Positions 8,739 through 20,725 are shown, numbered from the stretch's first letter. The stretch: DNA of 64,000 nucleotides from Acanthochromis polyacanthus (GCF_021347895.1 NC_067132.1:6671268-6735267), one strand, 5' to 3'. Notes: generated by a model not told the origin, from the letters alone. Program-made: numbers and translations.

Positions 8739-10324
8739 CAGTGGGTATAAAAAGTCTACACACCCCTGTTCAAATGCCAGGTTTTTGCGATGTAAAGAAA
8801 TGACACCAAGATAAATAACTTCACAACTTTTTCCACCTTTAATGTGACCTATAACCTGTACAGCGCAATTGAAAAACAAATTGAAACATTTCAGGGAGGT
8901 GAAGTAAAAATATACTGAGATTATGAGATTGCACAAGTGTGCACACCCACTTATAAGTGGGAATGTGACTGTGTTCAGATTTAACCAGCTACATTCAAAC
9001 TCATGTTAAATTGGTGTCAGCACATACCTGTCACCATTTAAAGTGCCTCTGATTAACCCCAAATAAAGTTTAGCTGTTCTAGTAGGCTTTTCCTGACATT
9101 TTTGTAGCCACATCTTCTAGCACAAGCCATGGTCCGCAGAGAGCTTCCAAAGCATCAGAGGGATCTCATTGTTCAAAGATATCAGTCAGGTGAAGGGTAC
9201 AAAAAATTTCAAGGAATTAAATATACCATGGAATACAGTGAAAACAGTCATCCTCAAGTGGTGAAAATATGGCACAACAGTGACATTACCAAGAACAGGA
9301 CGTCTGTCCAAATTTGATAAGACAAAAAGAAAACTGGTCAGGGTCGACAGCAACATTCGAGGAGCTGCAGGGATTTCTGGCAAGTACTGGCTGTGTAGTA
9401 CATGTGGTATCAATCTGCTGCCTTCCTCATATGTCTGGGCTATGGGGAAGGTTGGCACGACGGAAGACTTATGAAGAAAAACATCCAGGCCCAGCTTCAT
9501 TTTGCAAAAACACATCTGAAAGCTCCCAAACACATGTGGGAAAATGTTTTATGGTCCAATGAAACCAAGGTTGAACTTTATGGCCATGATTCCAAAAGGT
9601 ATATTTGGGGCAAAAACAACACTGCTCATCACCAAAAGAACAACATGTCTATGGTGAAGCATGGTGGTGGCAGCATCATGCTTTTGGGCTTTTTTTTTTT
9701 TCAGCTGGGACTGGGGTCTTAGTCGTGGTGGAGGGAATTATGAACAGTTCCTAATACCAGTCAGTGTTGGCACAAAACCTTCAGACTTCTGCTAGATAGC
9801 TGAAGATGAAGAGGAACTTCATCTTTCAGCATGACAATGACCCAAAGCACACATCCAAATCAAGAAAGAATGACTTCACCAGAATAAGACTGAGGTTTTG
9901 GAATGGCTCAGCCAGAGTCCAGACCTGAATCTGATCGAACATCTGTGGGGTGATCTGAAGCAGTCTGTGCACAGGAGGTGCCCTCGCAATCTGTCAGATT
10001 TGGAGCGGTTTTGCAAAAAAGAGTGGGCAAATATTGCCACATCAAGATGTGCCACGCTGAAAGACTCCTACCCAAAAAGACTGAGTGCTGTAACAAAGTA
10101 TTAATTTAAGGGTGTGCATATTTATGCAACTAGGCAATTTTAAGCTGTTTATTTTTTGTTTTTTCCCTTTAAAGGTTTCAGTTTGTTTTTCAATTGCATT
10201 GTACAGGTTATAGGTCACATTGAAGGTGGAAAAAGTTGTAAAATTATTTATCTTGGTGTCATTTCTTTACATCACAAAAACATTCACATTTGAATAGGGG
10301 TGTGTAGACTTTTTATACCCACTG
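8739..10324 (+). mobile_element. Tc1/mariner transposon, full length but inactive
   Basis: The element is flanked by TA on both sides (8737-8738 and 10325-10326) and starts CAGTGGGTATAAAAAGTCTA, with the exact inverse at the other end. The inverted repeats are long, about 180 bp (roughly 8739-8915 and 10150-10324), and share internal blocks such as AAATGACACCAAGATAAATAA. It encloses a decayed transposase on the plus strand. Length is 1586 bp, normal for the superfamily. Confidence 0.9.
9129..10104 (+). pseudogene. Tc1-like transposase pseudogene
   Basis: It starts MVRRELPKHQRDLIVQRYQS, the paired-domain helix-turn-helix of Tc1 transposases. It then changes frame several times: a stop after 9317, continuation near 9402, and damage around a poly-T run at 9690. 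VLWSNETKVELYG holds a DE motif region where the usual TDET reads SNET, so the first catalytic aspartate is lost. FQHDNDPKHTSKS near 9826 holds the second aspartate, and SPDLNLIEHLWGDL near 9920 holds the catalytic glutamate. The multiple breaks and the D to N change make it inactive. Confidence 0.85.
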
Positions 10325-10332
10325 TATGTAGA

Positions 10333-10368
10333 ATGTAGACCAATGCATTTTAGTAATGTTAATAATAA
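10333..10368. repeat. Left part of interspersed repeat split by hAT MITE
   Basis: CAATGCATTTTAGTAATGTT and the following AATAATAA match the uninterrupted copy at 23938-23968. The right part continues at 11633. Confidence 0.7.
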
Positions 10369-11632
10369 CAGTGTTTCCCCTCCTATATGACCGACGAGGC
10401 GGGCCGCCTCGCTGGTATGGGCCACCGCCTCATTACAATTTTGCCGACATTGCCGCCTCACTGGTCCGCACCAAAAAAAAAATTTTTAAAAAGTAATGCT
10501 AAATATTAGAAAGCATTGACACATAAGTCCGGTATATTCGCCGCTGAAATCAACATGTCAGAATGGCAGCCTTTTCTCGCCGTGGGTGAAGACAGCAAGG
10601 CACATCCCCATTGGTCAGTAACACTCAGTTCTCGTATGACATCCCGCGAGTTCGTGTTTCAAATGTCGGTCTTTCCGATTGGCGAACAACAAGCATGGCG
10701 GACAAGAAGCGGCAGCGCTTCATCGTTTTGTTTTTCGGGGCTAAAAGCAGGTGTGTATCACAGACATGTCAAATTAAGTATCAAAACTATCTCATGTTTT
10801 GATAAAGTGAGCAATGCAGTGTAGGCATCAATCTCGCTTCCTTTACTGGGTTTGCTTACTGTTTTGTTGTCCGCGGCGATACGAATTGACAGTGACTGCA
10901 AAAATGGCTCCCGTTAAAACATTTAGGCATGACAAAACCCGTTCGCACGAACGAGACAAATGACTTCAACGGAATATAAAGTTCCTAGTTTCTTTTGATA
11001 AAATGATTTTTAGAGTGCCCGAAATTATATCATTCAATGGCAAAACAAATTCTGTGTTCAAATTCTAGTTCTGTGTTCAAAAAGGTAAGTTTTGAAAACA
11101 GAACTAACTCCTTCAGAAAACCAGTTGTTTACCCAGAGCTGAAGTTTTCTTTCACATTTTAAGTAAAATGAAGGTCATGACATAACCTTTTTATTATAAA
11201 TAAAAATGAAGTGGGAATTTGGTACCTAACATGTAGTTGTTTTTAGAAAAAAAGTAAAAGTCACCACTTGATTCCAGATTCAAATCCTTTGTCATCTTTT
11301 TCAAATTTGTAATAAGAACTGGTGTGGAAATCTGACCAGAATATAATAATACACTGGACTAGTTGACATGTTTTTGATCGCAAGGACAATTTGTCATATT
11401 TTCTCCCTATCACTAATTTTTAGAAAAGAAACATGAAAATTTTATTTAATTTAGTTTTTGGATATGGCTACAAATACAACAAAATGTGCTCCAAATTGTG
11501 CCAGAATGCCCCATTTTGCATCTTGATTTTGAAAATTTTTACGGGGGGACATGCCCCCGGACTCCCCTAGTTGCTTCGCGCCTCCGACGCAACCCACCAC
11601 CTCGCAGCCATTTCAACCCAAGGGAAACACTG
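10369..11632. mobile_element. Non-autonomous hAT element
   Basis: The ends are CAGTGTTTCCCCT and AGGGAAACACTG (inverted), a common vertebrate hAT terminus. An uninterrupted relative of the flanking DNA at 23938-24110 shows the empty site. The 8-bp duplication is degenerate (AATAATAA left, A-rich right). The interior has no transposase, only a short MADKKRQRF-like start near 10694. Confidence 0.75.
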
Positions 11633-11786
11633 AAAAAAGCTGTAAACCATCCATCCCTGTTAATGAGGTGTCCTCGGGAAGGTTTAATATTTTTTCAGCA
11701 ATCAGTTTATGAAAAGTTTTTGTGGATAGAAGTGATAGAACTGAGAATGAGATGGTTGAGTTCAATTGCATCACAAACTACAGCTG
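11633..11786. repeat. Right part of interspersed repeat split by hAT MITE
   Basis: AAACCATCCATCCCTGTTAA through ACAGCTGT parallels 23970-24110 (AAACATCCATCCCCGTTTAT through GCAGCTGT). It ends where the truncated Tc1 element begins. Confidence 0.7.
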
Positions 11787-12843
11787 TTCTCTTACCATAT
11801 AAGACTGGGCATTGTCGTGCACCAGAAGGAATCCAGGACCACTGCACCAATGTAGGGTCTGACAATGGGTCAAAGGATTTCATCGTAATACCTAATGGCA
11901 GTCAGAATGCCGTTGTCCAGCCTGTAGAGGTCTGTGCATCCTTCCATGGATATGCCTCCCCACACCATCACTGACCCACCACCAAACCGGTCATGCTGAA
12001 CAATGTTACAGGCAGCATAACGTTCTCCACGGCTTCTCCAGACCCTTTCATGCCTGTCACATGCGCTCAGGGTGAACCTGCTCTCATCTGTGAAAAGCAC
12101 AGGGCACCAGTGGTGGACTTGCAAATTCCTGTGTTCTATAGCAAATGCCAGCCGAGCTCCACGGTGCCGATCAGCGAGCACAGCGGGCACTAGAGGACGC
12201 TGGGCCCTCAGACCACTCTCATTACATCTCTTTCTGATTGTTAGATCAGAGACTTTCACACCAGTGGTCTGCTGGAGGTCATTTTGTAGAGCTATTTCAG
12301 TGCTCATCCTGTTCCTCCTTGCACAAAGGAGCAGATACCTGTCCTGCTGATCGCTTGAGGACCTTCAACAGCCCTGTCAAACTCTCCCAGACTAACTGCC
12401 TGTCTCCTGGAATCTCCTCCATGCTCTTGAGCATGTGCTGGGAGACACAGCAAACCTTCTGGCAATGGCACGCGCATTGATGTGCCATCCTGGAGGAGTT
12501 GGATTGTCTGTGGAACCTCTGTAGGGTCCAGGTATCGCCTCATGCCACCAGAAGTGACACTTACCCTAGCCAAATGGAAAACTAGTGAAAAACAGTCTGA
12601 AAACATAAGGAAGGGGAAAAAAAATGTCAGTGGCCTTCACCTGTAAACTCATTCCTGTTTTGGGGGTTGTCTCATTGTCACCCCTCTAGTGCATCTGTTG
12701 TTAATTTTATGAACACCAAAGCAGCTGAAACTGACTAAAAAGCCCCTCAGTTATTTACTTGACCAGATCAGTATCTCACATGTTTCACTGGTTTGATGCA
12801 ATACTTAGATTAAAAAGTGTTCCTTTAATTTTTTTTAACAGTG
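11787..12843 (-). mobile_element. Tc1/mariner element, 3' truncated (second family)
   Basis: The transposase lies on the minus strand. The 5' terminus is at the right: reversed, it reads TA then CACTGTTAAAAAAAATTAAA, the end of a well-known fish Tc1 family, with TA at 12844-12845. The left end is missing: homology stops inside the transposase C-terminal half at about 11787, so the catalytic glutamate and the other inverted repeat are absent. Confidence 0.8.
11870..12606 (-). pseudogene. Tc1-like transposase pseudogene, C-terminus missing
   Basis: Reading down from 12606, the N-terminal DNA-binding part (QTIQLLQDGTSMRV) is in a different frame from the main body. The body begins [20 protein letters not shown] at 12307. 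[20 protein letters not shown] contains the first catalytic aspartate, and [12 protein letters not shown] is the signature stretch after it. The region with the second aspartate is degraded near 11810, and the glutamate motif is missing because the element is truncated. Inactive. Confidence 0.85.
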
Positions 12844-12858
12844 TATATTACATACATA

Positions 12859-14492
<1,634 letters not shown>

Positions 14493-14696
14493 TATATACA
14501 TTAAGTATCTGTCTAGCTATACTAATATTGTTCAACACTGCTTCCAGGTTCTAATGGGTTAAAGCTACATATGCAATCTGAATACTGACCAATCAAAATT
14601 CTTGTCCCGCCTGCCTAATTTGCATGCAGTCCACTAGTGAACATGTTGATCTTTAAGTTGCACTCGAGACATTAATGTCACATGTTGCAGTTTATA

Positions 14697-15060
14697 TGTT
14701 AACTAGTAAGGGCCAAATGTGCAGTGGTTTCACTAGGTAAGATTTTTCGGCTCTTAGTCGTTAACTTGTCAGGTTAGAAATTAGTCGCTAGTTAACTCGT
14801 AAGGCATGAAATGTCCACTAGTTAACTACTTGGGATCTTTTCGACCTTACTAGCTAATTAGGGGCTCAGAATGTTTACTAGTTAACTAGTAAGTGTCAAG
14901 GTATCCACTAGTTGCACTAGTTGGGCTCATTTTGACCTCACTAGTTAACTAGTGAAACACGTTTTCTTACTAGTAAACTAGTTGGGTCCAGAGTGACTCG
15001 CTAGTTAAGTAGTGACACTGATGTTAATTTCACTAATTAACTAGTCGAAGGCATATTGCC
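14697..15060. repeat. Degenerate repeat of ACTAGTTAACTAGT palindromes
   Basis: About a dozen variants of ACTAGTTAACTAGT or CTAGTTAACTAGT occur here, spaced about 25-45 bp apart and separated by short changing linkers (GGCTCA, TTTTGACCT, AAGTGTC). It looks like an old minisatellite with a palindromic core. No coding content. Confidence 0.8.
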
Positions 15061-15109
15061 TCACAAGTCAGACTCAAAAATAAACTTGTACAAACTTTGA
15101 CTGAACATG

Positions 15110-15725
15110 TTTGACATTTTCCCTACATGTAAGGCTCAGTCTGTGGCTTTACGCTCTTTAGAGTCATTGGTGCAATGGAGTCTAAAATCTCAATATGGAA
15201 AGAATCAAAAATCAGACATCCACACTGAGGTTGCCAAAGTCATCCAGAGAATAGGAGTCTTTCCAAGCAGCAGAAAACCTCACAGGAGTAGAAGAATTAA
15301 AAACACAGAGACAGCGAATGAATGCGGAGTGGGTGGTGAAGGGTGGGAAGGAAGATAAAACAGGTAAATGGTCAGATAAGGGTGTGTGGGACACTTCAGT
15401 TGTTTGTACATATGACAGTACAAGATCTAAAGTGTGGCCTTTTACGTGTCAGCTCTGAAACAGACTGTGTGAGATTAAAAGAGTCAATGAGATTCAGAAA
15501 GTCTCTGACTAGTGGTCTGGTCTCATAGTAGACATGCACGTTGAAATCGCCGACAATTAGAAAGTTATCATATTCAAGAATAACACCCAACACAAAGTTT
15601 GCAAAGTCCCGTATAAAGTCTTTGTTAAATTTTGGTGGGCGATAGACCACAGTGCAAAGAACAGTCACAGAAGTCTTTACTTCAAAGAGTTGGAGCTCAA
15701 AATTGGAGCAGTTAACAGCTGGAGA
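15110..15725 (-). pseudogene. LINE ORF2 endonuclease, downstream part of a split copy
   Basis: On the minus strand, FELQLFEVKTSVTVLCTVVY with RPPKFNKDF and then FLIVGDFNVHV (about 15680 to 15530) gives the second half of a CR1/L2-type endonuclease. Farther down, LSDHLPVLSSF and FSAAWKDSYSLDDFGNLSV (15380 to 15215) follow. The first half of the same endonuclease lies at 19286-19693, and the N-terminal leader at 22602-22870. The three pieces are in order and on one strand, so they form one LINE copy broken by two DNA transposons. Frameshifts occur within each piece. Confidence 0.7.
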
Positions 15726-16931
15726 CTGCTCTGTGCTTGCACTAGGGAAAATTTGTCTCTAGCCACTGTGGCTAAAGTGCTAGAATTTTGTTTAGCCACA
15801 TTTAGCCACACTTTTTCAGTATCTGTACTGCGGTGTGCGAAATTTTGAAAAATTGGAGTCCTTTTCCTGCATTCTGGTGCATTTTGAGGCCAAAAACTAT
15901 GTTCAATATTGCTTCCCAGCATTCACCATTTGTTGCACATATGATATTTTTATTAAAAAAAAATTCAGTATCTTTCTATTTAAAATTATTTTTCAACTCT
16001 TCGATCGCCCTCTCCTTGTCCTCCTTGTTGTACACCTTCCCGGGGTTAGTCCGAATCCTTTTTTCTGATTGGCTGAGACGAGACACGTGACAGTGTGCAT
16101 CGATTAATGATCGGAAGCATTCGGGTCGTTCCGGTTATACTCGGTAGCGCTCTTCAGTAAAGGAGACGCGGTTTGTTATTTTCTTTGATTATCGCTTGGC
16201 AAATTACGAAAAAGTTGTAAGTTAACCCTTTTTTCACATTTATTAGGCAAAATTAGCTTCACCACCAGGGCCGGTTGTAGGCTGGCAATATATGAGGGGG
16301 CAGTCAGAAATGTTAAGGGGGCATCATATGTACACATCATGCTCCAGCACTTTTTTACTCCTGTGCTTATAGTAACAGTGTTTTCTTCATGGAATTGGGT
16401 TGTTAGCTATGTGTCTAATCCCAACCTACAGATTGCACTTAGTCAGGCCTCTACCTTCAGACCTGTCCAACTTGGGTTTCAAATGCGACCCAGGCCACTG
16501 AAGACTAAGCTCCTGCTGGCATAGCTCTTGAGGTCATTGAGGCACGCAAACCCCCTGACCACAATAAGGTGGCAATCCCTCAAGGAGGAAACTGAAAAAT
16601 AAAAATAAACAAAATAAAATAAAATATTCTTCATCCAGATTTGATCAACCAACAATATAAGATATATTTTAACTGGATGGCCTAATTCTCAAATAAATTT
16701 GAACCTAAAGTAAGACTTTACACACTATAAGCAGTATTTACAAAACTGAAAGGTAGTCTTATGAATAATAAAAAAAAAATACTTCTGAAACTAATTTTTA
16801 AAACAACAGATATGGAACAGATAGAACGGAACATTTTATGTGTTCTTTCTTTTATTAAATTTTTTTGGCTTTTTTTAAAGCAACCAAACACTTCAAAAAT
16901 CTCCTTTCTCTCCAGTCCTCTCTCATTTCTC

Positions 16932-17243
16932 TCACTCCTCTCCACTCAGGTCAACTGCATCATCATCCTCTGTCATCTCAGATAGGATACTGAGAATATG
17001 GTCTTGATTTTCAACAATGCACCTTGTCACCTCATAGTGGCTTGTCCATCGGATTTCAAGCAGCCTTTTAAGATTTGGTGCATCATATTTCTCAGACAGC
17101 ATTGACTTTCTCTTTGTGAGCTGCAGGAAGCTGAAGTGGAAAATAAGTAAGGTTGCTTTGTAAAAACCGCTGTGATTAAATGAAGCAAAGCAGTGCAGAA
17201 CTGCAGCCTGGGGCGGGGCTTTACGTAGGGGTCTGTCAGACAC
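16932..17243 (-). pseudogene. hAT transposase fragment
   Basis: The minus-strand reading includes KYDAPNLKRLLEIRWTSHYE, then VTRCIVENQDHILSILSEM. It resembles the RWTSHYE region that follows the second catalytic segment of ZMYM1-like hAT transposases. Reading upstream (17250-17371) gives weak additional matches in another frame. It is interrupted by the adjacent nested element and is inactive. Confidence 0.6.
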
Positions 17244-17490
17244 CGGTCATTTGTCTTCAGTCTGTCACATGCAGCAGGCGTGAACTCATTTCTGTGCTTG
17301 TTGTGTTGTGACTGAGAAAACGCAGCTGCTTGTTCAGTCCGCTCCGTGGCCGCTCTGAAACCTGACACCACACTGTCCGGTTACATCTTGACTCATTTGC
17401 ATACTAACTAGGGATGGGAATTTCAACTAATTTCCGAACCGACTAGTCGCTAATTTTATTGGCGACTAGTCGGTTCGGAAAACTTGCAAT

Positions 17491-18048
17491 TTAACCCTTT
17501 AAGCGCCAAAGTCGCAATATTGCGACAAGCAACACTGCTGAACATAACAAGCCATAGCTTCAAATATACTGCCTCGTGTGCCTCATGTACTGTACAGCAG
17601 GAGATGGTGGACATCTGGAACTTCAATCTGAGCATCAGTTGTGGGCGTGTTTTCATTCAAAGTTTTGGAGTTTACAGAGTTTGAAAACCGAGGAGGCGAG
17701 ACTCGCCGTCGGAGTGTATCAGAGCGCAAGACGGCACATTTTAGAGTGAGAAAACTCACCGTACCGAGAGGTCTGGTCAACGCTGACAAAGTACTTTGTC
17801 AAGTAATGGCTTACTCATATTCTGAAGAGGAATATTCACCCTCTGATGAAGATGTTCAGTCGTCCACTGAGACAGAAAGTGCCGCTGCATCTGTGTGTAA
17901 CGGCAGCGGGTCGGTGCGCCATGACAGTCCACGAGCAGCACATACTGGAGCCGATGCTTTGCTTCGGGGTGGCAGGAAGGGACGTGGTGGGTGTAGCTGG
18001 AGTGGTCAAAACACCGCTAATGATGAGGGGGATAGCGGGGGTTGAAAA
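17491..18048 (+). pseudogene. piggyBac-like element 5' part, copy 2
   Basis: TTAA then CCCTTTAAGCGCCA marks the terminus. The coding start at about 17776-18045 reads NADKVLCQVMAYSYSEEEYS followed by PSDEDVQSSTETESAAAS, closely matching the minus-strand copy at 3586-3792. A stop follows DEGDSGG at 18043-18045. The homology between the two copies breaks at about 18048, where rRNA-derived DNA begins. Only the element start is present, so it cannot produce a transposase. Confidence 0.55.
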
Positions 18049-18050
18049 AA

Positions 18051-18087
18051 GAGACAAGCATATGCTACTGGCAGGATCAACCAGGTA
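18051..18087 (-). rRNA. 18S rRNA 5' end fragment, antisense, not a functional gene
   Basis: Reversed, these 37 bp read TACCTGGTTGATCCTGCCAG followed by TAGCATATGCTTGTCTC, the universal 5' end of eukaryotic 18S rRNA with no visible mismatch. Nothing further of 18S follows: the match stops at the piggyBac-derived bases. It is a captured scrap inside a hAT transposon. Confidence 0.93.
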
Positions 18088-18163
18088 GCCCAGACGGGAC
18101 GAGCATGTGGCGCACGGCCGAGCGTAGAGCTGCATGGCGGCGCCCGGTCGGGGTGGGGGGGCA
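18088..18163 (-). other. Probable 45S external transcribed spacer scrap
   Basis: This GC-rich stretch (CGGGACGAGC, GGCGCACGGCCGAGCG, GGCGCCCGGTCGGGG) lies directly upstream of the 18S start in rRNA sense. A contiguous piece of rDNA spanning the ETS/18S boundary is the simplest reading. The spacer is inferred from position and composition, because spacer sequence is not conserved enough to recognise. Confidence 0.6.
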
Positions 18164-18323
18164 CACTAGCGTTTAACCGACTAGTAAAATACTAAACGTT
18201 TAATAAATGAGTAGGCGGTTAAACGATTAAACGACTAGTCCGCACATCCCTAATACTAACAGTGATTGGATGTTTACTGAGGGCTGAGGGGAGGTGTGTG
18301 TCCGTGCGCTGACCAGCCTGTGA

Positions 18324-18939
18324 CAGTGTTGCCAACTTAGCGACTTTCTCGCTAAATCTAGCGACTTTTCAAAGCTCCTAGCGACTTTTTTTTTTGTCAA
18401 AAGCGGCTAGCGACAAATCTAGCATCTTTTTCTGCCGTTTTGGAGACTCTGATAGGAAAACTCGGCTCATTCTGCAGTTACTGTTTTCAACAAGCAGCAG
18501 GTCAGGTGCTGCTGTGAGATTCTCCCCCTCCCAGAGAACAGGCTGTCAGTCCAGTAACCCCGCAGCAGTCCCAGTTTGGGTAGGGGGAGACCCACATCAC
18601 TCCACGGCCAGACGACAGATGAATCGCGCAGGCGCAGTCACAGTCACAGTCACTACAGATCCCATCCAGGCTTACGGAGCAATATAAACAAAAATGTTTC
18701 TTCGCTCTCATGCTAAAATAAACCACAGCATTTAGCCTCTAGTACAAAAACATATTTTAGGTGTTTTACACTCACTTTTTGGTCTCTTCCACAACGTTAC
18801 TCCTCTCTCCTACAACACTGATTACAATTACATGCAAACTGGGGAATATGGAAATTAGGCGATGACGTAATTTAGTAACTTCTGGCGACTTTTAGGACAG
18901 CCAACAGCGACTTTCCTTACTGAGGAGTTGGCAACAGTG
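18324..18939. mobile_element. Non-autonomous hAT element, 616 bp
   Basis: The ends are CAGTGTTGCCAACT and (inverted) CACTGTTGCCAACT. A perfect 8-bp duplication GCCTGTGA lies at 18316-18323 and 18940-18947. The subterminal regions repeat AGCGACTTT many times in both directions. No coding potential. Confidence 0.92.
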
Positions 18940-19285
18940 GCCTGTGAATACACACACAGCGGAGCGGAGGGACAGAGAGATGAGACGAAACTGAGACTAT
19001 ATTGCGTTCGTGTCCCGTTTTCGGTGGATTTTTCCGCTACTGCAGATAATTTTGTCAACTTATAATGCATTAATTTTGTGAGTATATTAAAAATGTGCTT
19101 TCTCAACTTCTAAAATTTTAATTTGAAGGGGCAAGACATTTATTTGATGGGGCACTGCCCCCTCTCGCCCCCGCGTAGAGCCGCCCTCGTTCGCTACCGT
19201 GGCTAAACATGCTAAAAATGGCTTCGCCATCCTGAGGAAGGCTTCGCCTATGGCGAAGTGGCAAATGGCTAGCGCAAGCACAGCT

Positions 19286-19693
19286 GCTGGAAGTGAGAAG
19301 GATTTGAATACAGATGCCAGTCCTCCCCTTTTGCCAGTGGTGTAGGGGAAGCTGAAAAACTACATGGCGTGGAGCTCTGAAAAAAGAGCAAGATCACCTT
19401 CACTGAGCCAGGTTTCAGTCAAGAACATAAAATTCAGTTTGTGTGAGGAAACAAGTCAAGTAAAAACTGTTTTGTTTGTGTTGGATCTCACATTCAACAA
19501 GGCTAAATGGAGATTAAAAATGTTGGTTGATGAAGCATGCTTCAGTGTGCAGAGGTTCCGACAGCCCACGCCGTGTCTCCCTGTCCAAACACACCAACTG
19601 GTTGGAGGCAGCAACAGCTGATGGGGTCTGCCAAACAGCTGATGCTGTCAGAGCTGCTAGCGTCAGATAGCACCGGCCTGATCCATCGGTCTC
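19286..19693 (-). pseudogene. LINE ORF2, first half of the split endonuclease
   Basis: On the minus strand, a LALLNVRSNTNKT stretch is the catalytic-Asn region at the start of LINE endonucleases. FMFLTETWLSEGDLALFSEL follows with the catalytic glutamate, then RGGLASVFKSF ends the piece. It continues in 15725 downward once the inserted element is skipped. Stops and small indels break it. Confidence 0.7.
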
Positions 19694-20178
19694 TAAGGCT
19701 ACGTTCACACTGCAGGCTAAAGTGACTCAAATCCGATTTTTTTGCCCCTATGCGACCTGTATCTGATCTTTTCATGGATCTGTGTCTGAATGACACAGAT
19801 CCGATTTTTACCTCCGCCAAGGAGGTTATGTGACACCCGGTGTTTGTGTGTCTGTCTGTCTGTTAGCAAGATAACTCAAAAACGCCTGGGCAGATTCAGA
19901 TGAAATTTTGAGGGGATGTAGACTATGGTAAGAGGAAGAGCTGATTTAATTTTGGTGGCAATCCGGAAAGGATCCTGGATTCTAACCTTGCTAGCAAGTT
20001 GATTTCTCGCGATATTTGTGAGTTCACAAATCTCTCAAGAAACCATCTTGCTCCGCTCCTGCATTCACTGTTCGTACAGAGCCAAGTTGGCACGGGCCAA
20101 TCATGCAGCAGTATTTGTGTGTGGGGCAGGATATCCGGGTGTGAAGACGACACCAAGCGCCAGTAGATCAAAACAAAC

Positions 20179-20520
20179 ATGGCAACAGATGACAACGATC
20201 ATGTAGATGCTGCTATTAAGTCAGTTTTAGCTGACTCTCCTATCGCTTCTTTGAAGGAAGAACAACGAGAGGCGCTTTGCGCATTTCTGGATGGTAAAGA
20301 TGTTTGTGCTTTTTACCTACGGGTTTTGGTCTACCAATTTAATCTACCAATTGGCTCCGCTCGTTGTGAAGATCCCGCGACTGGCTAAAAACAAACCTGT
20401 CAGAGGCGGGACATACTGTTGCATTGTCCAATCCGTGCCTCTTTCCTCCAAACGGATTTACATGGAGCGGTCCCAGATTGATATTGTGGAGTACTATCAA
20501 GTACTACACAATTATTAATC
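20179..20520 (+). pseudogene. RecQ-like helicase N-terminal fragment, repeat-borne
   Basis: From ATG 20179 the reading is MATDDNDHVDAAIKSVLADS, then IASLKEEQREALCAFLDGKD. This is the wording of RecQ-type helicases just before the Walker A loop. A frame change follows, and the other frame reads IYQLAPLVVKIPRLAKNKP, which is what comes after Walker A. The P-loop itself is degraded (a TYGFWSTN-like remnant replaces the GKS). The fragment ends at the stop at about 20517. It lies inside an interspersed repeat, so I take it as cargo or part of a transposable element, not a host gene. Confidence 0.55.
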
Positions 20521-20644
20521 TGGCAATTGCCAGGTTACCTGGATTCTGGATCACTTTGAATTTTTTAGTATTTTTTAGTATGTGGTACAAAATATGACAA
20601 AAACATCATAAGCTAGTATGTCGTCCAACAAACTGAAGCAAGGT

Positions 20645-20725
20645 GTCCAGATAGCTCAACTGGTTAAGGTGATTTGTAAACAGAACTGTGTCAGAGACGC
20701 AGGTTTGATTCCAGCTCATGATCCT
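20645..20725 (+). repeat. tRNA-derived SINE head / tRNA-like segment
   Basis: TAGCTCAACTGGTTAAGG resembles a polymerase III A box and GGTTTGATTCC a B box at the right spacing. The cloverleaf stems do not pair well enough for a functional tRNA, so a SINE head is more likely. Confidence 0.55.

Larger units (their letters stand above)
17409..18252. mobile_element. hAT element carrying a piggyBac start and antisense 18S rRNA
   Basis: The termini TAGGGATGGGAA and (inverted) TAGGGATGTGCG are flanked by a perfect 8-bp duplication ATACTAAC (17401-17408 and 18253-18260), diagnostic of hAT. Inside are an ACTAGTCGGTT-rich subterminal region, a piggyBac-like segment (17491-18048), an antisense piece of 18S rRNA (18051-18087) with probable external spacer after it, and a GTTTAACCG/CGGTTAAAC-rich right subterminus. 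Confidence 0.9.
16266..19189 (-). mobile_element. hAT element nested in the outer insertion
   Basis: It starts CAGGGCCGG with a run of G further in. The right end reversed reads CGAGGGCGGCTCTACGCGGG with a GGGGGCAGTGCCCC stretch, the known fish hAT terminus. Flanks TTCACCAC (16258-16265) and TTCGCTAC (19190-19197) match at six of eight positions. A transposase remnant lies on the minus strand at 16932-17243. Two further hAT elements are inserted in it at 17409 and 18324. Confidence 0.65.
15726..19285. mobile_element. Outer hAT-like insertion splitting the LINE
   Basis: The termini form an imperfect inverted repeat around CTGTGCTTGCACTAG on the left and its inverse CTAGCGCAAGCACAG on the right. 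Flanking 8-mers GCTGGAGA (15718-15725) and GCTGGAAG (19286-19293) agree at six of eight positions, and the LINE endonuclease reads across the junction. Its own remaining sequence is only 15726-16265 and about 19198-19285; the rest is nested hAT elements. The exact ends are uncertain by a few bases. Assignment to hAT rests on the 8-bp duplication only. Confidence 0.5.

Noticed and set aside
16466..16495. Harbinger fragment inside the hAT at 16266, from the shared CAAATGCGACCCAGGCCACT
   Set aside because: The match with 20893-20915 is only about 24 bp and the flanks differ. It may be a real scrap, but that cannot be supported by eye.
18051..18087. A real 18S rRNA gene
   Set aside because: Only 37 bp of the 5' end are present, in antisense and inside a hAT element bounded by its own target duplication.
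20645..20725. Functional tRNA gene
   Set aside because: A- and B-box-like words are present but the stems do not form a proper cloverleaf, and the segment lies in an interspersed repeat. A SINE head is more likely.
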